Assembly (NCBI GenBank): GCA_024402435.1
Contig: JAKSTU010000008.1
Location: 1 to 64,000, forward strand
Source: Treponemataceae bacterium
Lineage (GTDB): Bacteria; Spirochaetota; Spirochaetia; Treponematales; Treponemataceae
DNA length: 64,000 nucleotides
Reading direction: 5' to 3'
This document shows, piece after piece, positions 1-8,547 of this stretch. The notes under the pieces were generated by a model that saw only the letters and a list, made by a program, of their open reading frames with translations, did no database searches and was not told where the DNA came from. Both the position numbers and the translations under genes were made by a program. Numbering within the stretch: the first letter of the stretch is position 1; each line of letters begins with the position of its first letter.

Positions 1-13
1 TAAATAAAACCGA

Positions 14-1363
14 TTACTTGGAAGCCCCTGCTACTGCTGTTCCAAGAGTAATATCGTTTTCAATAGTAAGGATTTCAAAGTAAATATGGCGCTGGTCAAT
101 AAGAACCTGATTCAGCATGCCGCGAACCCTCTGCTGAAGATTGTGTGATTTGTAGAAAGTTGTTCCGTTGCACACAATTCCAACCGGCAGAGCTGCACTT
201 GTACCTTTTCCGCTTTTGATTGCAGCCGCTGCAATCAGAGCTGTTGCAAGACGTGCACAGCGGTCAATTGCGGAATCAAGAAGTGTGTAGAGCATGTCAG
301 CATCTTCCTGTGTTCCTTCTGCAACAGCTGCACCAAGAAGTGTTTCTGTATTGCGGGGCGCATAAAGGAATTTGTCCATGTCCATTGCTGCAAGTTTTTC
401 GATTGCCTGAATTTTTTCTGCAACCGGTTTTGTAAAGAGACCTTCTGAAGCAGCCTGTTTCAGCATGACCAGTGTAACAGGACCGAGATAACCGCCTGAA
501 CACATTTTTTCCATTACATAAGTTCCGGGATTAAGTGTAGTTTTGTCGAAAGCGATATCAAAATCAGAACGCTGTATTTTGTTGAAGTGGCCTGATTCAC
601 AAACAACAATCTGGGGAACAGGAGCAGGATTTCCCTTTGAATCTTTGAGTCCGGCAATTTTTGCAATTGGTTCCGGATCAATGTAAGCTGTGTTCATTCC
701 TGTTCCAAGAATGAAACCGACGTATGAACCGTATGCCCGGCCTTCTGTAGCATTTGCGGCACCGGCAAGCAAAGCTGCTGTTGTATCATTGAGAAGAACG
801 ATTTTTTCCGGACGGTTCCATCCGCGGGCAACCAGAGCGTCAGAAAGACATGCACCTACCATTGAACCTTCAACTTCTTTTGCTTTGATTTCCTTTGAGA
901 ATTTGATTACTTCACCGTCACCGTCGGGTGTAATTTTCATTGCATATGAAAAACAGAAACCGATGCGGCTTGCTTTGTTCTTAAGATGATCAAGATTCTT
1001 TGCAATTGCTTCAAAGAAATCTTTTTTTGAAAGTTCCCGTTCAATTCCCGGCATAGAGGTTTTTTCCATGTCAGAAATTGTTGCATTTCCGTTTTCATCA
1101 AAAGTAACGATGCATGAACGGAAGTTTGTTCCGCCTGCGTCAATAACGATTACTTTCTGATTTTTTGGTGATTCTTCTGGAGGAAGTCCCCATGTGGGAA
1201 TCATTTCTTCTGTTGCATCCATGGAATCAAGATTTCCGTTGCCTTCTGCAAGACCTTTTTTCATGTCATACAAAAGTCCTGAAATAACGGAATTCACGTC
1301 GTAGCCGGCTGCAGAAAATCCGTGGCGGGCTAAAAAAGCTGATGCTTTTTCATAAACTGACAT
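14..1363 (-). CDS. Hexokinase (eukaryote-like hexokinase family)
   Basis: Phosphorylates glucose or related hexoses with ATP in the cytoplasm, feeding glycolysis. The 449-aa protein has the actin-fold sugar-kinase signatures in order: phosphate-1 VIDAGGTNFRS near residue 72, the sugar/catalytic segment LLNDTTAALLAGA near 190, phosphate-2 FILGTGMNTAY near 217 and the CESGHF segment near 255. Length and motifs fit the long hexokinase family known from eukaryotes and treponemes, not the short bacterial ROK glucokinases. The ATG has a GAGG ribosome site about 9 bases upstream. It is transcribed alone, divergently from the helicase gene. Sugar specificity cannot be read from the sequence. Confidence 0.9.
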   Translation of the reverse strand: MSVYEKASAFLARHGFSAAGYDVNSVISGLLYDMKKGLAEGNGNLDSMDATEEMIPTWGLPPEESPKNQKVIVIDAGGTNFRSCIVTFDENGNATISDMEKTSMPGIERELSKKDFFEAIAKNLDHLKNKASRIGFCFSYAMKITPDGDGEVIKFSKEIKAKEVEGSMVGACLSDALVARGWNRPEKIVLLNDTTAALLAGAANATEGRAYGSYVGFILGTGMNTAYIDPEPIAKIAGLKDSKGNPAPVPQIVVCESGHFNKIQRSDFDIAFDKTTLNPGTYVMEKMCSGGYLGPVTLVMLKQAASEGLFTKPVAEKIQAIEKLAAMDMDKFLYAPRNTETLLGAAVAEGTQEDADMLYTLLDSAIDRCARLATALIAAAAIKSGKGTSAALPVGIVCNGTTFYKSHNLQQRVRGMLNQVLIDQRHIYFEILTIENDITLGTAVAGASK

Positions 1364-1470
1364 AGTAAAACCTCTTTTATGAGCTTGCGGTATCGAATAC
1401 TAAACCGATTTTCCAAATTGTAGCAATTTTTACACGCAGTTGTCAAATCAACCCCGCGCCCAACTTTTTT

Positions 1471-1618
1471 GTCGAAGGATCTTTCCGCACTTTTTCCCTG
1501 TCATTCCGGGCAATACTCTCAATGTCATCCTGAGCGGAATGAGCGCAATGATTGACACTTCCATGTCATCCTGAGCGCAATGAGCGGAGCGAATGAAGTC
1601 GAAGGATCTTTCCGCACT
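1471..1618. repeat. Composite short interspersed repeat (TCGAAGGATC / GTCATCCTGAGC type)
   Basis: A 21-bp unit containing TCGAAGGATCTTTCCGC occurs identically at 1471-1491 and 1598-1618. A 15-bp unit ATGTCATCCTGAGCG occurs at 1522-1536 and again at 1563-1577, each followed by variants of AATGAGCG. From memory, the same words (GTCATCCTGAGC...GTCGAAGGATC) recur as dispersed intergenic repeats in many bacterial genomes. Here two partial copies are nested. Copy number elsewhere cannot be judged from this window. Confidence 0.7.
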
Positions 1619-1645
1619 GAATCCCCCTTGGCCCCCTGCAAATAA

Positions 1646-1683
1646 TTGAAAAAAAAACTATTTTTCCGTAAAATCCAAGCCCT
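1646..1683 (+). promoter_or_regulatory. Promoter of the helicase gene, apparently leaderless
   Basis: TTGAAA at 1646-1651 and TAAAAT at 1669-1674 are separated by 17 bp. Transcription would start near 1681, about 3 bases before the ATG at 1684. No Shine-Dalgarno sequence precedes the ATG. Confidence 0.6.
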
Positions 1684-3855
1684 ATGAATTTGGCCGAATT
1701 GAAAAAGGAACTTAATCCCGAACAGTTCCGCGCTGTGTCCACAACCGACGGTGCTCTTCTTATCATTGCAGGCGCCGGAAGCGGAAAGACACGCGTAATC
1801 ACATTCAGAATCAGTCACATGCTGGACTGCGGCATTCCTCAAAGTGCGATACTTGCCCTCACTTTTACCAACAAAGCGGCCCGGGAAATGGAAGAACGCG
1901 TAAAACAGCTAACAGGCCGAAAACTGCAGAATCTTACTGTCTCCACTTTTCATGCTTTCGGGGTGCGTATTCTGCGGCAGGACATAGACAAACTGGGCTG
2001 GCGTACCAATTTTTCAATTTATGACGATACGGACCGTAACCAGCTTATAAAAGATACCGGCCGGGAGCTTGGTTTTACCGCCGATGCTCTTGATGTTTCA
2101 AAAATCGGCAATCTTTTTTCAAACATCAAAATCGGCCGCTGGAACTGGGAATCTCAGAATGACATGTACCGCAAACTTTACGACGGATACCAGGCGGGCC
2201 TCAAACTGTACAATGCGGTTGACTTTGATGACCTTATCGGGCTGCCCATCAAGCTTTTCAAAGAGCATCCTGACGTTCTTGCCAAATATCGGGAACGGTA
2301 CAAGTACATAATGGTTGACGAGTTTCAGGACACAAGCCTTCAGCAGTACGAATTCATGCATCTTCTGGCGGACAAAAATGTTGCAGTGGTCGGTGATGAC
2401 GACCAGTCAATCTACAGCTGGCGCGGTGCAAATTATGAGAACATCCGCATGTTCGAACGTGATTTTCCCGAAGTCCAGGAAATCCGTCTGGAACAGAATT
2501 ACCGTTCAACAGAAACTATTCTTGCCGCCGCAAACGGTGTAATTTCCCACAATACAAACCGTAAGGACAAATCACTTTGGTCAGGCAACGGTAGCGGCCG
2601 TCCCATTGAAATTTACATGCCCGAAAATGAAGCTGCAGAAGCTGATTTCATAGCCGAGACAATTCAGAGCATCTGCATGGAAGAAAAGCGGAATTATGAT
2701 GATTTCGGAGTCCTTATCCGTGCCAACAGTTTGAGCCGTTCCATAGAAGAAGCTTTTCTCGAAATGAATGTTCCCTATACCATGAGCGGCGGAACAAGTT
2801 TTTTTCAGCGTAAGGAAATCAAAGACGTAATCAGTTATCTCCGTGTCTGTGCAAATCATGATGATGACATAAACCTGCTTCGCATAATCAATACGCCCAG
2901 ACGCGGTTTGGGCCGCGGAGCCATAGAAATAATAAGCGATGTTGCAGGTGCAAAAGGCTGTTCCCTTTGGGATGCAATAGAAACCGTTCTCCGCTGGCAC
3001 AACGGTTTTGCAGCAACAGGCGATGAAGAAGCTGATGCAGAAGCAGAACGTGCTGCAGAAGACGCCGGTTATGACGGATTGGGGCCCGCTGTAGAAACCG
3101 ACCTTTTCGGTGATCCCGTTGCAGGACAGGTTACTCCAGGTGAATACTGCGGTCAGCTGAGTCCCAAAGCCGTTGCTGATTTGACCGCTTTCCACGATTT
3201 TATAGTACGCTGGAGAGGAACTCTCCTTTCAGGAAAAGGTCTTGCAAAAAAAGTCCGTGAACTGATTGATGATGTGAATTACTGGGATTATCTCCTCAGC
3301 GAATACCAGAAAAGTGAAAAAGCCGCCCGCTTCAAATTCCTCAACATAGAAAGCCTTATAAATTCAATTGAAATGTGGGAAAACAATCCTGACAATTTTG
3401 ACACCGGGCTTTATGCATATCTTAACCGCATCACTCTTCTTTCAAGAGACGACATGGAAGATGAAAACCTCAAGGGAAAAGTCAACCTGATGACGATTCA
3501 TGCTTCAAAAGGCCTTGAATTTCCTGTGGTTTTCATTGCAGGCTGTGAAGACGGAATCATTCCCCATGCAAGGAGTCTTGAAGATTCTGACGGCGGTGTT
3601 GAAGAAGAACGCCGGCTTTTTTATGTTGCAATTACACGGGCTCGTGATAAACTGTACCTTTCCTGCTGCCGGAACAGACGGAAAATGCAGTCTGTAACCG
3701 AGTGTACGCCTTCGCCCTTTTTGGACGAAATACCGGAAAACCTTGTAGAATATCATGAACCCAAAGGCGAAGTTTCCAACGATGTTGCCTTTGACATTCT
3801 GGAAAACATGAAGAAAAAGTTTGCTGTAAAGTCGCCGGACAAAAAAATATTCTGA
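1684..3855 (+). CDS. pcrA: ATP-dependent DNA helicase, UvrD/PcrA/Rep superfamily 1
   Basis: A 3'-5' DNA helicase for repair and replication-fork maintenance. The 723-aa protein shows SF1A motifs in order: Q-motif LNPEQFRAV near residue 11, Walker A AGAGSGKTRV near 30, motif Ia ALTFTNKAAREM near 59, Walker B DEFQDTS near 212, motif III GDDDQSIYSWRGA near 238, motif IV QNYRST near 271, motif V TIHASKGLEFPVVF near 600 and motif VI RRLFYVAITRA near 644. An acidic insert (about 440-490) lies in the 2B region. The start follows a consensus promoter by only a few bases. pcrA is preferred over uvrD or rep because of the general length and position, but the three cannot be separated firmly. Confidence 0.9.
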   Translation: MNLAELKKELNPEQFRAVSTTDGALLIIAGAGSGKTRVITFRISHMLDCGIPQSAILALTFTNKAAREMEERVKQLTGRKLQNLTVSTFHAFGVRILRQDIDKLGWRTNFSIYDDTDRNQLIKDTGRELGFTADALDVSKIGNLFSNIKIGRWNWESQNDMYRKLYDGYQAGLKLYNAVDFDDLIGLPIKLFKEHPDVLAKYRERYKYIMVDEFQDTSLQQYEFMHLLADKNVAVVGDDDQSIYSWRGANYENIRMFERDFPEVQEIRLEQNYRSTETILAAANGVISHNTNRKDKSLWSGNGSGRPIEIYMPENEAAEADFIAETIQSICMEEKRNYDDFGVLIRANSLSRSIEEAFLEMNVPYTMSGGTSFFQRKEIKDVISYLRVCANHDDDINLLRIINTPRRGLGRGAIEIISDVAGAKGCSLWDAIETVLRWHNGFAATGDEEADAEAERAAEDAGYDGLGPAVETDLFGDPVAGQVTPGEYCGQLSPKAVADLTAFHDFIVRWRGTLLSGKGLAKKVRELIDDVNYWDYLLSEYQKSEKAARFKFLNIESLINSIEMWENNPDNFDTGLYAYLNRITLLSRDDMEDENLKGKVNLMTIHASKGLEFPVVFIAGCEDGIIPHARSLEDSDGGVEEERRLFYVAITRARDKLYLSCCRNRRKMQSVTECTPSPFLDEIPENLVEYHEPKGEVSNDVAFDILENMKKKFAVKSPDKKIF

Positions 3856-3943
3856 AGCCCAAAGGCGTTGGTGCAGGATATTGATCGGGCTTAGAAAGAA
3901 ATACCGCCCCAGTTTCGCGGTAAATTAACCGGAGGAAAACAAC

Positions 3944-4777
3944 ATGGAATTGAAAGAACATATCGTAAAAGAAGGCGTTTACATTCCCGAAACAGGGATT
4001 GACTATCCTGCGGATCCCCACAAGGTAATCCTTCCAAAAACAAAGATCCGCACTGTTACCGTTGATGAAAATTATCCTTACATTGACAAAAGTTTCAAAG
4101 CACGTTTTATGAGCAGTCTGGTATATTTGGGAATTTTCACCATTGTTTATCTTATTCATCCCCTTGTTCACGGTTTAAGGATCAAAGGTCGGGAAAATAT
4201 CAGAAAGAATAAGAAGCTTTTCAAAAACGGTGCAATGACTGTCAGCAACCATGTGTACCGGTGGGATTTTCTTGCAGTTCTTCAGGCAAGCGGATTCCAC
4301 AGGGCGTGGTTTCCGGCCTTGGCAGAAAACCTTGAAACAAAAGACCAGTTCTTTATCCGCAGTACAGGTGGAATTCCGATTCCGGCCAGCATCAAAGCCA
4401 TAAAAAACTTTAACGAAGCTTTTGACGAAATCCATGCAAAGAAAAAATGGATCCATGTTTTTCCCGAAGCCTGCCGCTGGGATTATTACGAGCCTATCCG
4501 TCCTTTTGAAAAAGGCGCTTTTACAATGGCTTACCGCTATGAACTGCCTGTTATTCCCATGGTAATTTCATACAGAAAGCCTACTGGTCTTTATAAACTT
4601 TTCGGCCGGAAAAATCCTCTGATTACGATTACAGTCGGTGAGCCGATTATTCCTGACATGGAAAAAAAACGTAAGGAATGCTGCGCTGAAATGCTTGAAA
4701 AATGTCACAAGAAAATGGTAGAAATGGCGGGAATTGAGCAGAACATGTGGCCGGCAACTGATTCAGCAGGCCTTTGA
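3944..4777 (+). CDS. 1-acyl-sn-glycerol-3-phosphate acyltransferase family protein (PlsC-like)
   Basis: Probably transfers an acyl group to lysophosphatidic acid at the inner membrane during phospholipid synthesis. The 277-aa sequence has a membrane-associated segment around residues 50-75, the catalytic HX4D block NHVYRWD near 98, and the acceptor-binding block FPEACRWDYYEPIRPFEKGAF near 173, where family members usually show EGT-type residues. A GGAGG ribosome site precedes the ATG. It lies 88 bp after the helicase gene and converges with the HAD gene. Other lysophospholipid or ornithine-lipid acyltransferases of the same fold are possible. Confidence 0.8.
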   Translation: MELKEHIVKEGVYIPETGIDYPADPHKVILPKTKIRTVTVDENYPYIDKSFKARFMSSLVYLGIFTIVYLIHPLVHGLRIKGRENIRKNKKLFKNGAMTVSNHVYRWDFLAVLQASGFHRAWFPALAENLETKDQFFIRSTGGIPIPASIKAIKNFNEAFDEIHAKKKWIHVFPEACRWDYYEPIRPFEKGAFTMAYRYELPVIPMVISYRKPTGLYKLFGRKNPLITITVGEPIIPDMEKKRKECCAEMLEKCHKKMVEMAGIEQNMWPATDSAGL

Positions 4778-4792
4778 AAACAGGACAGTATG

Positions 4793-5518
4793 TTAAACTT
4801 CCAAAACGCTGTTTGCAAAGCAGTCCCAGGTAACAAGAGGAAAAGTCTTTCCTTCGAAAGTAATGCTTGTTGCCTGTTCCCCTTTGGGCATCTGTTTTTT
4901 TGACTTTTTCCCGTAAATCTGAACAAAATTGCATCCGGATATAAAAGCACTCTGGCCATCCGTATCAATCCTGTCTCCAACGACAAGAGTCTGTTCTTTT
5001 TCTGATCCAAGAATTCTGAGAAGCTCAATCATAGGAGTTTTTGCCGGCTTGAACACACCGAATTCCTCTGCGGAAATTGCAATGTCAACAAGTGAGGGCG
5101 AAATACCGATGGCTTCCATTCTGTCTGCAACTTTCGGGTAATCACTGTAGACAGCAGTTTTTACGCCCATTGCACGGAGTTTCTTTAGAACTTCAGGAAC
5201 TTTGTCATAAAAAGTGTATTTCTTTTCAAGAACCCGGATCATTCTCATCATGTATACTTTATCATACCATTTGAGGAAATCATCCGTTGTCATTTTGGTT
5301 TTGAGCGAAGCTGCCCTTCCGAAAGCTTCAAGCAATCCTTCCCGGTTACCGAAATCCTTGCCTTTGAAGCTTTTTCGGACAGTTCGCTCTGCGTAAGCCA
5401 GCAACGCATCAGGCAGCCATGACATGACCAGACCGCGCCCTACACCGGAATTGTCGTACAGGGTGCCGTCCAGGTCGAAGATAACTGCTTTTGTGTTGCT
5501 GTCAAACTTATAGAACAT
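4793..5518 (-). CDS. HAD-superfamily hydrolase
   Basis: A cytoplasmic phosphatase-like enzyme of 241 aa. HAD motif I DLDGTLYDN is near residue 16, motif II VYSDYP near 124, the motif III lysine in VFKPAKTP near 156, and motif IV VVGDRIDTD near 179. A helical cap domain between motifs I and II makes it subclass I. Its ATG directly abuts the stop codon of the upstream GH3-type gene, so the two are almost certainly cotranscribed and possibly translationally coupled. The phosphorylated substrate is unknown. Confidence 0.85.
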   Translation of the reverse strand: MFYKFDSNTKAVIFDLDGTLYDNSGVGRGLVMSWLPDALLAYAERTVRKSFKGKDFGNREGLLEAFGRAASLKTKMTTDDFLKWYDKVYMMRMIRVLEKKYTFYDKVPEVLKKLRAMGVKTAVYSDYPKVADRMEAIGISPSLVDIAISAEEFGVFKPAKTPMIELLRILGSEKEQTLVVGDRIDTDGQSAFISGCNFVQIYGKKSKKQMPKGEQATSITFEGKTFPLVTWDCFANSVLEV

Positions 5519-7231
5519 TTATTTTACCAGTGTCTTGATGATGTTGTGACGGGGCTCGTTCTGCATAAGCAGATTGTATTTGAACTGACCGTCGCGTCCC
5601 ATACCTGCGTCAAGACAGGCAAGCTTGAATTTCTCAAGACTTCCCGGCTGCAGAATGTGCACGATAGGATCGTTTACACGGAAAGAAGAACGTTTTGCTT
5701 CGTATTCAACATTCCGTTTGCGGAGGTCATTTTCTACAATCCAAGCAAAGCGTTCTGCTTCAGCCTGTGTAACATTTTCTTTTGCAAACTCAAAATACCA
5801 CTGATATGTTGAAATTGCCAGATCTGCAAATCCCAGATAGAAAGGAACATCCAGCCCTGTTTCTTTGATTGCTGTGTTGACGGCATCAATGAACTGGCTT
5901 TCATGGATTTTCTCACCTGTCATGGAAACAATTCCGTTGATTTTCTGGATGAACTGAATTGTAGGAATTGTATCGTATTTGCCTGTGATTTCAACCAGGT
6001 CATTCATGTTATAGCGGTAAAGACCTGCATATGTTGTTACATAAATTGCATAGCGTTTTCCGACTTCTACATCCTGAATCTGAAGGAATTTGGGATTAGG
6101 GTTTTCAAGGTCGTCTTCTGAAACGAATTCAAAGAAGTGCATGTGCGGGAAAAGAACTGTATCGTCCTGTCCGTTGATAACAAGACCGGCGCGGCATTCA
6201 GAAGCAAAATATCCGAATTCCTGATGGTTCATTTCTGCAGGGAAAGCATCGGCAAATCTTGTTGCATAAGAACGTGTGTTACCGCATTTCCATGTGGTAA
6301 GCACTCTCATGTTGGGCCAATAATGTTTGGGAAGAATTTCCCCGTATTTTGCTTTGAGGGCTTTCAGTTCCAGTGCACGGATAGGATTTGGCTGGAAGTA
6401 TTCCTCAATTTCCTTGCGGATGTCATCCGGAATATCAAGATCTTCTTTGAGTGTACCTTTTTCAATGTCTTGTACATACTCGTCAAAGTGTTCATTGATG
6501 TTGTTGATCATCTGTTTGATTGTTGACGGGTTTGCAGTAACAATTGAACCTACGTTCTGCTCAAGTCCGCATCTCATGATTGCGTAATAGCGAGAAGCAT
6601 AATCTTCGATGTTGAAAATCTGATAAGGTGCAGAATGAAGTTTTGAGATGAATTTGGGAACGTCACGGCGTGTAACACCTGATACAGAACCGTAAACAGT
6701 TCCGTCTGGAGCATAACCTTCAACAGCTTTTCCTACGATTGAAATACAGCGTCCGTCAAAAACTGTAGGTCTGTGCATCATGAATGAATAAAGCCACAGC
6801 TTTGTCATTTTGCTGTAAACGTTTCCGTAATATTCGTTTGTAATAGGAATCCATTTGGGCTGATTTGTTGTACCGCTTGTTGTTGCGTACATCATCGGTT
6901 TGCCGGGGAAAAGTACGTTTTCTTCACCTGTCTTGTGGCGTTCTACAAAAGGACGCAGATCTTCATAATCCTGGGGCGGAACATTCTTCTGCCAAAGTTC
7001 ATAAAGTGTCTTGTCATCCGGAGCGCTGAGAATTTCTGCAAAGTGATGGGCCTTTCCCCATTCTGAATCTTTTGCGTACTCAAGAATGCCGCGAAGTGTG
7101 GCATTGGAAGTTTTTCCGCAGTCTTTTGCAGCTTTGTTCAGCTTTTTCAGCTGTGCTTTTCCTGCAATTCCAAGTGCAAAGTTGATGAACCATGCACCCT
7201 CTGTCTTTTTGAGAGTAAGTTTGTCAGACAT
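5519..7231 (-). CDS. GH3 (auxin-responsive family) acyl-adenylating enzyme
   Basis: A 570-aa member of the GH3 family of the adenylate-forming superfamily (not glycoside hydrolase family 3). Characterised plant relatives adenylate a carboxylic acid and transfer it to an amino acid; the bacterial substrate is not known. The ATP-binding loop TTSGTTNQPKWIPIT is near residue 112. The YFASECRAGLV block near 335 and the Y(V)TTYAGLYRYNMNDLVE block near 395 are hallmark GH3 motifs. A GAGGTGA ribosome site precedes the ATG. It is the first gene of a two-gene unit with the HAD hydrolase. No signal peptide is visible, so it should be cytoplasmic. Confidence 0.85.
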   Translation of the reverse strand: MSDKLTLKKTEGAWFINFALGIAGKAQLKKLNKAAKDCGKTSNATLRGILEYAKDSEWGKAHHFAEILSAPDDKTLYELWQKNVPPQDYEDLRPFVERHKTGEENVLFPGKPMMYATTSGTTNQPKWIPITNEYYGNVYSKMTKLWLYSFMMHRPTVFDGRCISIVGKAVEGYAPDGTVYGSVSGVTRRDVPKFISKLHSAPYQIFNIEDYASRYYAIMRCGLEQNVGSIVTANPSTIKQMINNINEHFDEYVQDIEKGTLKEDLDIPDDIRKEIEEYFQPNPIRALELKALKAKYGEILPKHYWPNMRVLTTWKCGNTRSYATRFADAFPAEMNHQEFGYFASECRAGLVINGQDDTVLFPHMHFFEFVSEDDLENPNPKFLQIQDVEVGKRYAIYVTTYAGLYRYNMNDLVEITGKYDTIPTIQFIQKINGIVSMTGEKIHESQFIDAVNTAIKETGLDVPFYLGFADLAISTYQWYFEFAKENVTQAEAERFAWIVENDLRKRNVEYEAKRSSFRVNDPIVHILQPGSLEKFKLACLDAGMGRDGQFKYNLLMQNEPRHNIIKTLVK

Positions 7232-7308
7232 TTTTTCACCTCTTGAATGAATGTGTATTATAGTCAGTGTAAAACTTATATACTATTTTGAAAATTTATG
7301 CTATATGT

Positions 7309-8547
7309 ATGATGGTTTTAAATCAGACTTATATGCAAGACTTATTCGCCAGATTATCAGATTCTATCTTTTCAATTGACGAGACACTGCTTGTTGTTCT
7401 ATTCATATCGTTTACTGCAGTTTCTCTCTTTTTGCTCTGCATTTTTTCTTTTTCCCTTGGGAAAAACCGGTATCAGGAACATAAACTTTTCCGGCGCTGG
7501 TGGTATGTTCTTTTTATCCTCATCGGGGCTTTCACGGTTTTTCTCCGCATTTCCTTTCTTGTTGTTTCAATGCTTGTCCCCCGCTATAAGGATTTTCCTT
7601 ATGCGTCACATGTTGTTGTTCTTTGCCTTGGAATTACAATGTTGTGGTTCCTTTTTGAACTGCGTTCAAAAATTCATCTTCCGAAAGGTCAGAAATTTTA
7701 CTTTTATTTTCAGATTTTCATTTCGTTCGGGAATATTTTTGTTTTTACGGCGCTTAAAATGCCACTTTTCATTTTGTTCGGCGTGGAATTCGTTCTGGTT
7801 GCCTTATCTGCGTTTGCAAAAAAACTGATTCCTCAAATCATTGTTTTTCTCCTGATGTTGGTTCCCTTCATGCTTTATGCCAGGGGAGCCTCGCTTCAGC
7901 CTGACTTTACTTATGCTTCATTTCTGCTTCTTCCCGCAGACAACTGGTTTTCTTCTTTTGTGCATGCATGTATAGTTCTCCCGTTCATTTTCATGGCCAT
8001 TCGAATCCTGATTTCTCTTAAAGTCTGGTCCCGGCCCAACCGCGGAAAAAATCTCCGTCGTTTTGTAATCGGAAGCGGATCAAGGACTCTTGTTCTTCTT
8101 GGAATTTCACTCATTTCCTGGGGCTATATGGTTGCAAAAGGCAATGCTCTTGATCGTGAAGCCGGATTGAACCTGGTAAAATCTGTGGACGGATCTTTGT
8201 CATGGACGATTAAAGACGGTTTTGAACCCTGGTTCAATGTTAAAGTCCGGAAGCAGCAGACAACTGCATTGGCAACAAATGTTCTGGAATTTTCCTCAAA
8301 TATGACCATCGTTTCTTTTGATGTGTCCGTAAGCGATTCTGATTATTTTCCCGTTTTGTCTTCAGACTGTGAGTACAGCATGGCTGATTCCGGAACTGCC
8401 GTATTCAGCGGAGTAATAACTCCTGCTTTGTCTTATGTTACCAACTGCCGGAATTGCCCTGTGATAACGATTGTTGCCCATACTGACAAAGGCAAAAACG
8501 ACAGGCCTGTTCTGTTTGAACTGAAGGATCTTGAGTTTGAAGACTGA
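7309..8547 (+). CDS. Polytopic membrane protein of unknown function
   Basis: I do not recognise a family. The N-terminal half has about seven hydrophobic segments (around residues 25-50, 65-90, 98-118, 135-155, 160-190, 210-230 and 260-280 counted from 7309). A C-terminal soluble domain of about 130 residues follows, rich in beta-like strands and containing several cysteines (NCRNCPV). The start is uncertain. The frame is open from a TTG at 7288, with ATGs at 7309, 7312 and 7333, and none has a clear ribosome site. A TATACT hexamer at 7279-7284 could be the -10 box. The 3' end overlaps the start of the dinB gene, suggesting coupling. Confidence 0.6.
   Translation: MMVLNQTYMQDLFARLSDSIFSIDETLLVVLFISFTAVSLFLLCIFSFSLGKNRYQEHKLFRRWWYVLFILIGAFTVFLRISFLVVSMLVPRYKDFPYASHVVVLCLGITMLWFLFELRSKIHLPKGQKFYFYFQIFISFGNIFVFTALKMPLFILFGVEFVLVALSAFAKKLIPQIIVFLLMLVPFMLYARGASLQPDFTYASFLLLPADNWFSSFVHACIVLPFIFMAIRILISLKVWSRPNRGKNLRRFVIGSGSRTLVLLGISLISWGYMVAKGNALDREAGLNLVKSVDGSLSWTIKDGFEPWFNVKVRKQQTTALATNVLEFSSNMTIVSFDVSVSDSDYFPVLSSDCEYSMADSGTAVFSGVITPALSYVTNCRNCPVITIVAHTDKGKNDRPVLFELKDLEFED

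Larger units (their letters stand above)
1364..1683. other. Intergenic region, 320 bp, between divergent hexokinase and helicase genes
   Basis: Contains no credible gene. It holds short direct repeats at 1471-1618 (separate entry), the hexokinase leader at the left end and the helicase promoter at the right end. The minus-strand reading frames here translate into repeats such as SLRSFRSG, a usual by-product of this repeat family and not a protein. Confidence 0.8.

Noticed and set aside
1525-1842. 105-aa minus-strand frame upstream of the helicase
   Set aside because: Lies over the dispersed repeat and the helicase 5' end; translation is repeat-derived (LRSFRSG) and it has no ribosome site.
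2581-3195. 204-aa minus-strand frame opposite the helicase gene
   Set aside because: Cysteine/isoleucine-rich antisense shadow of a strongly conserved gene; no start signal.
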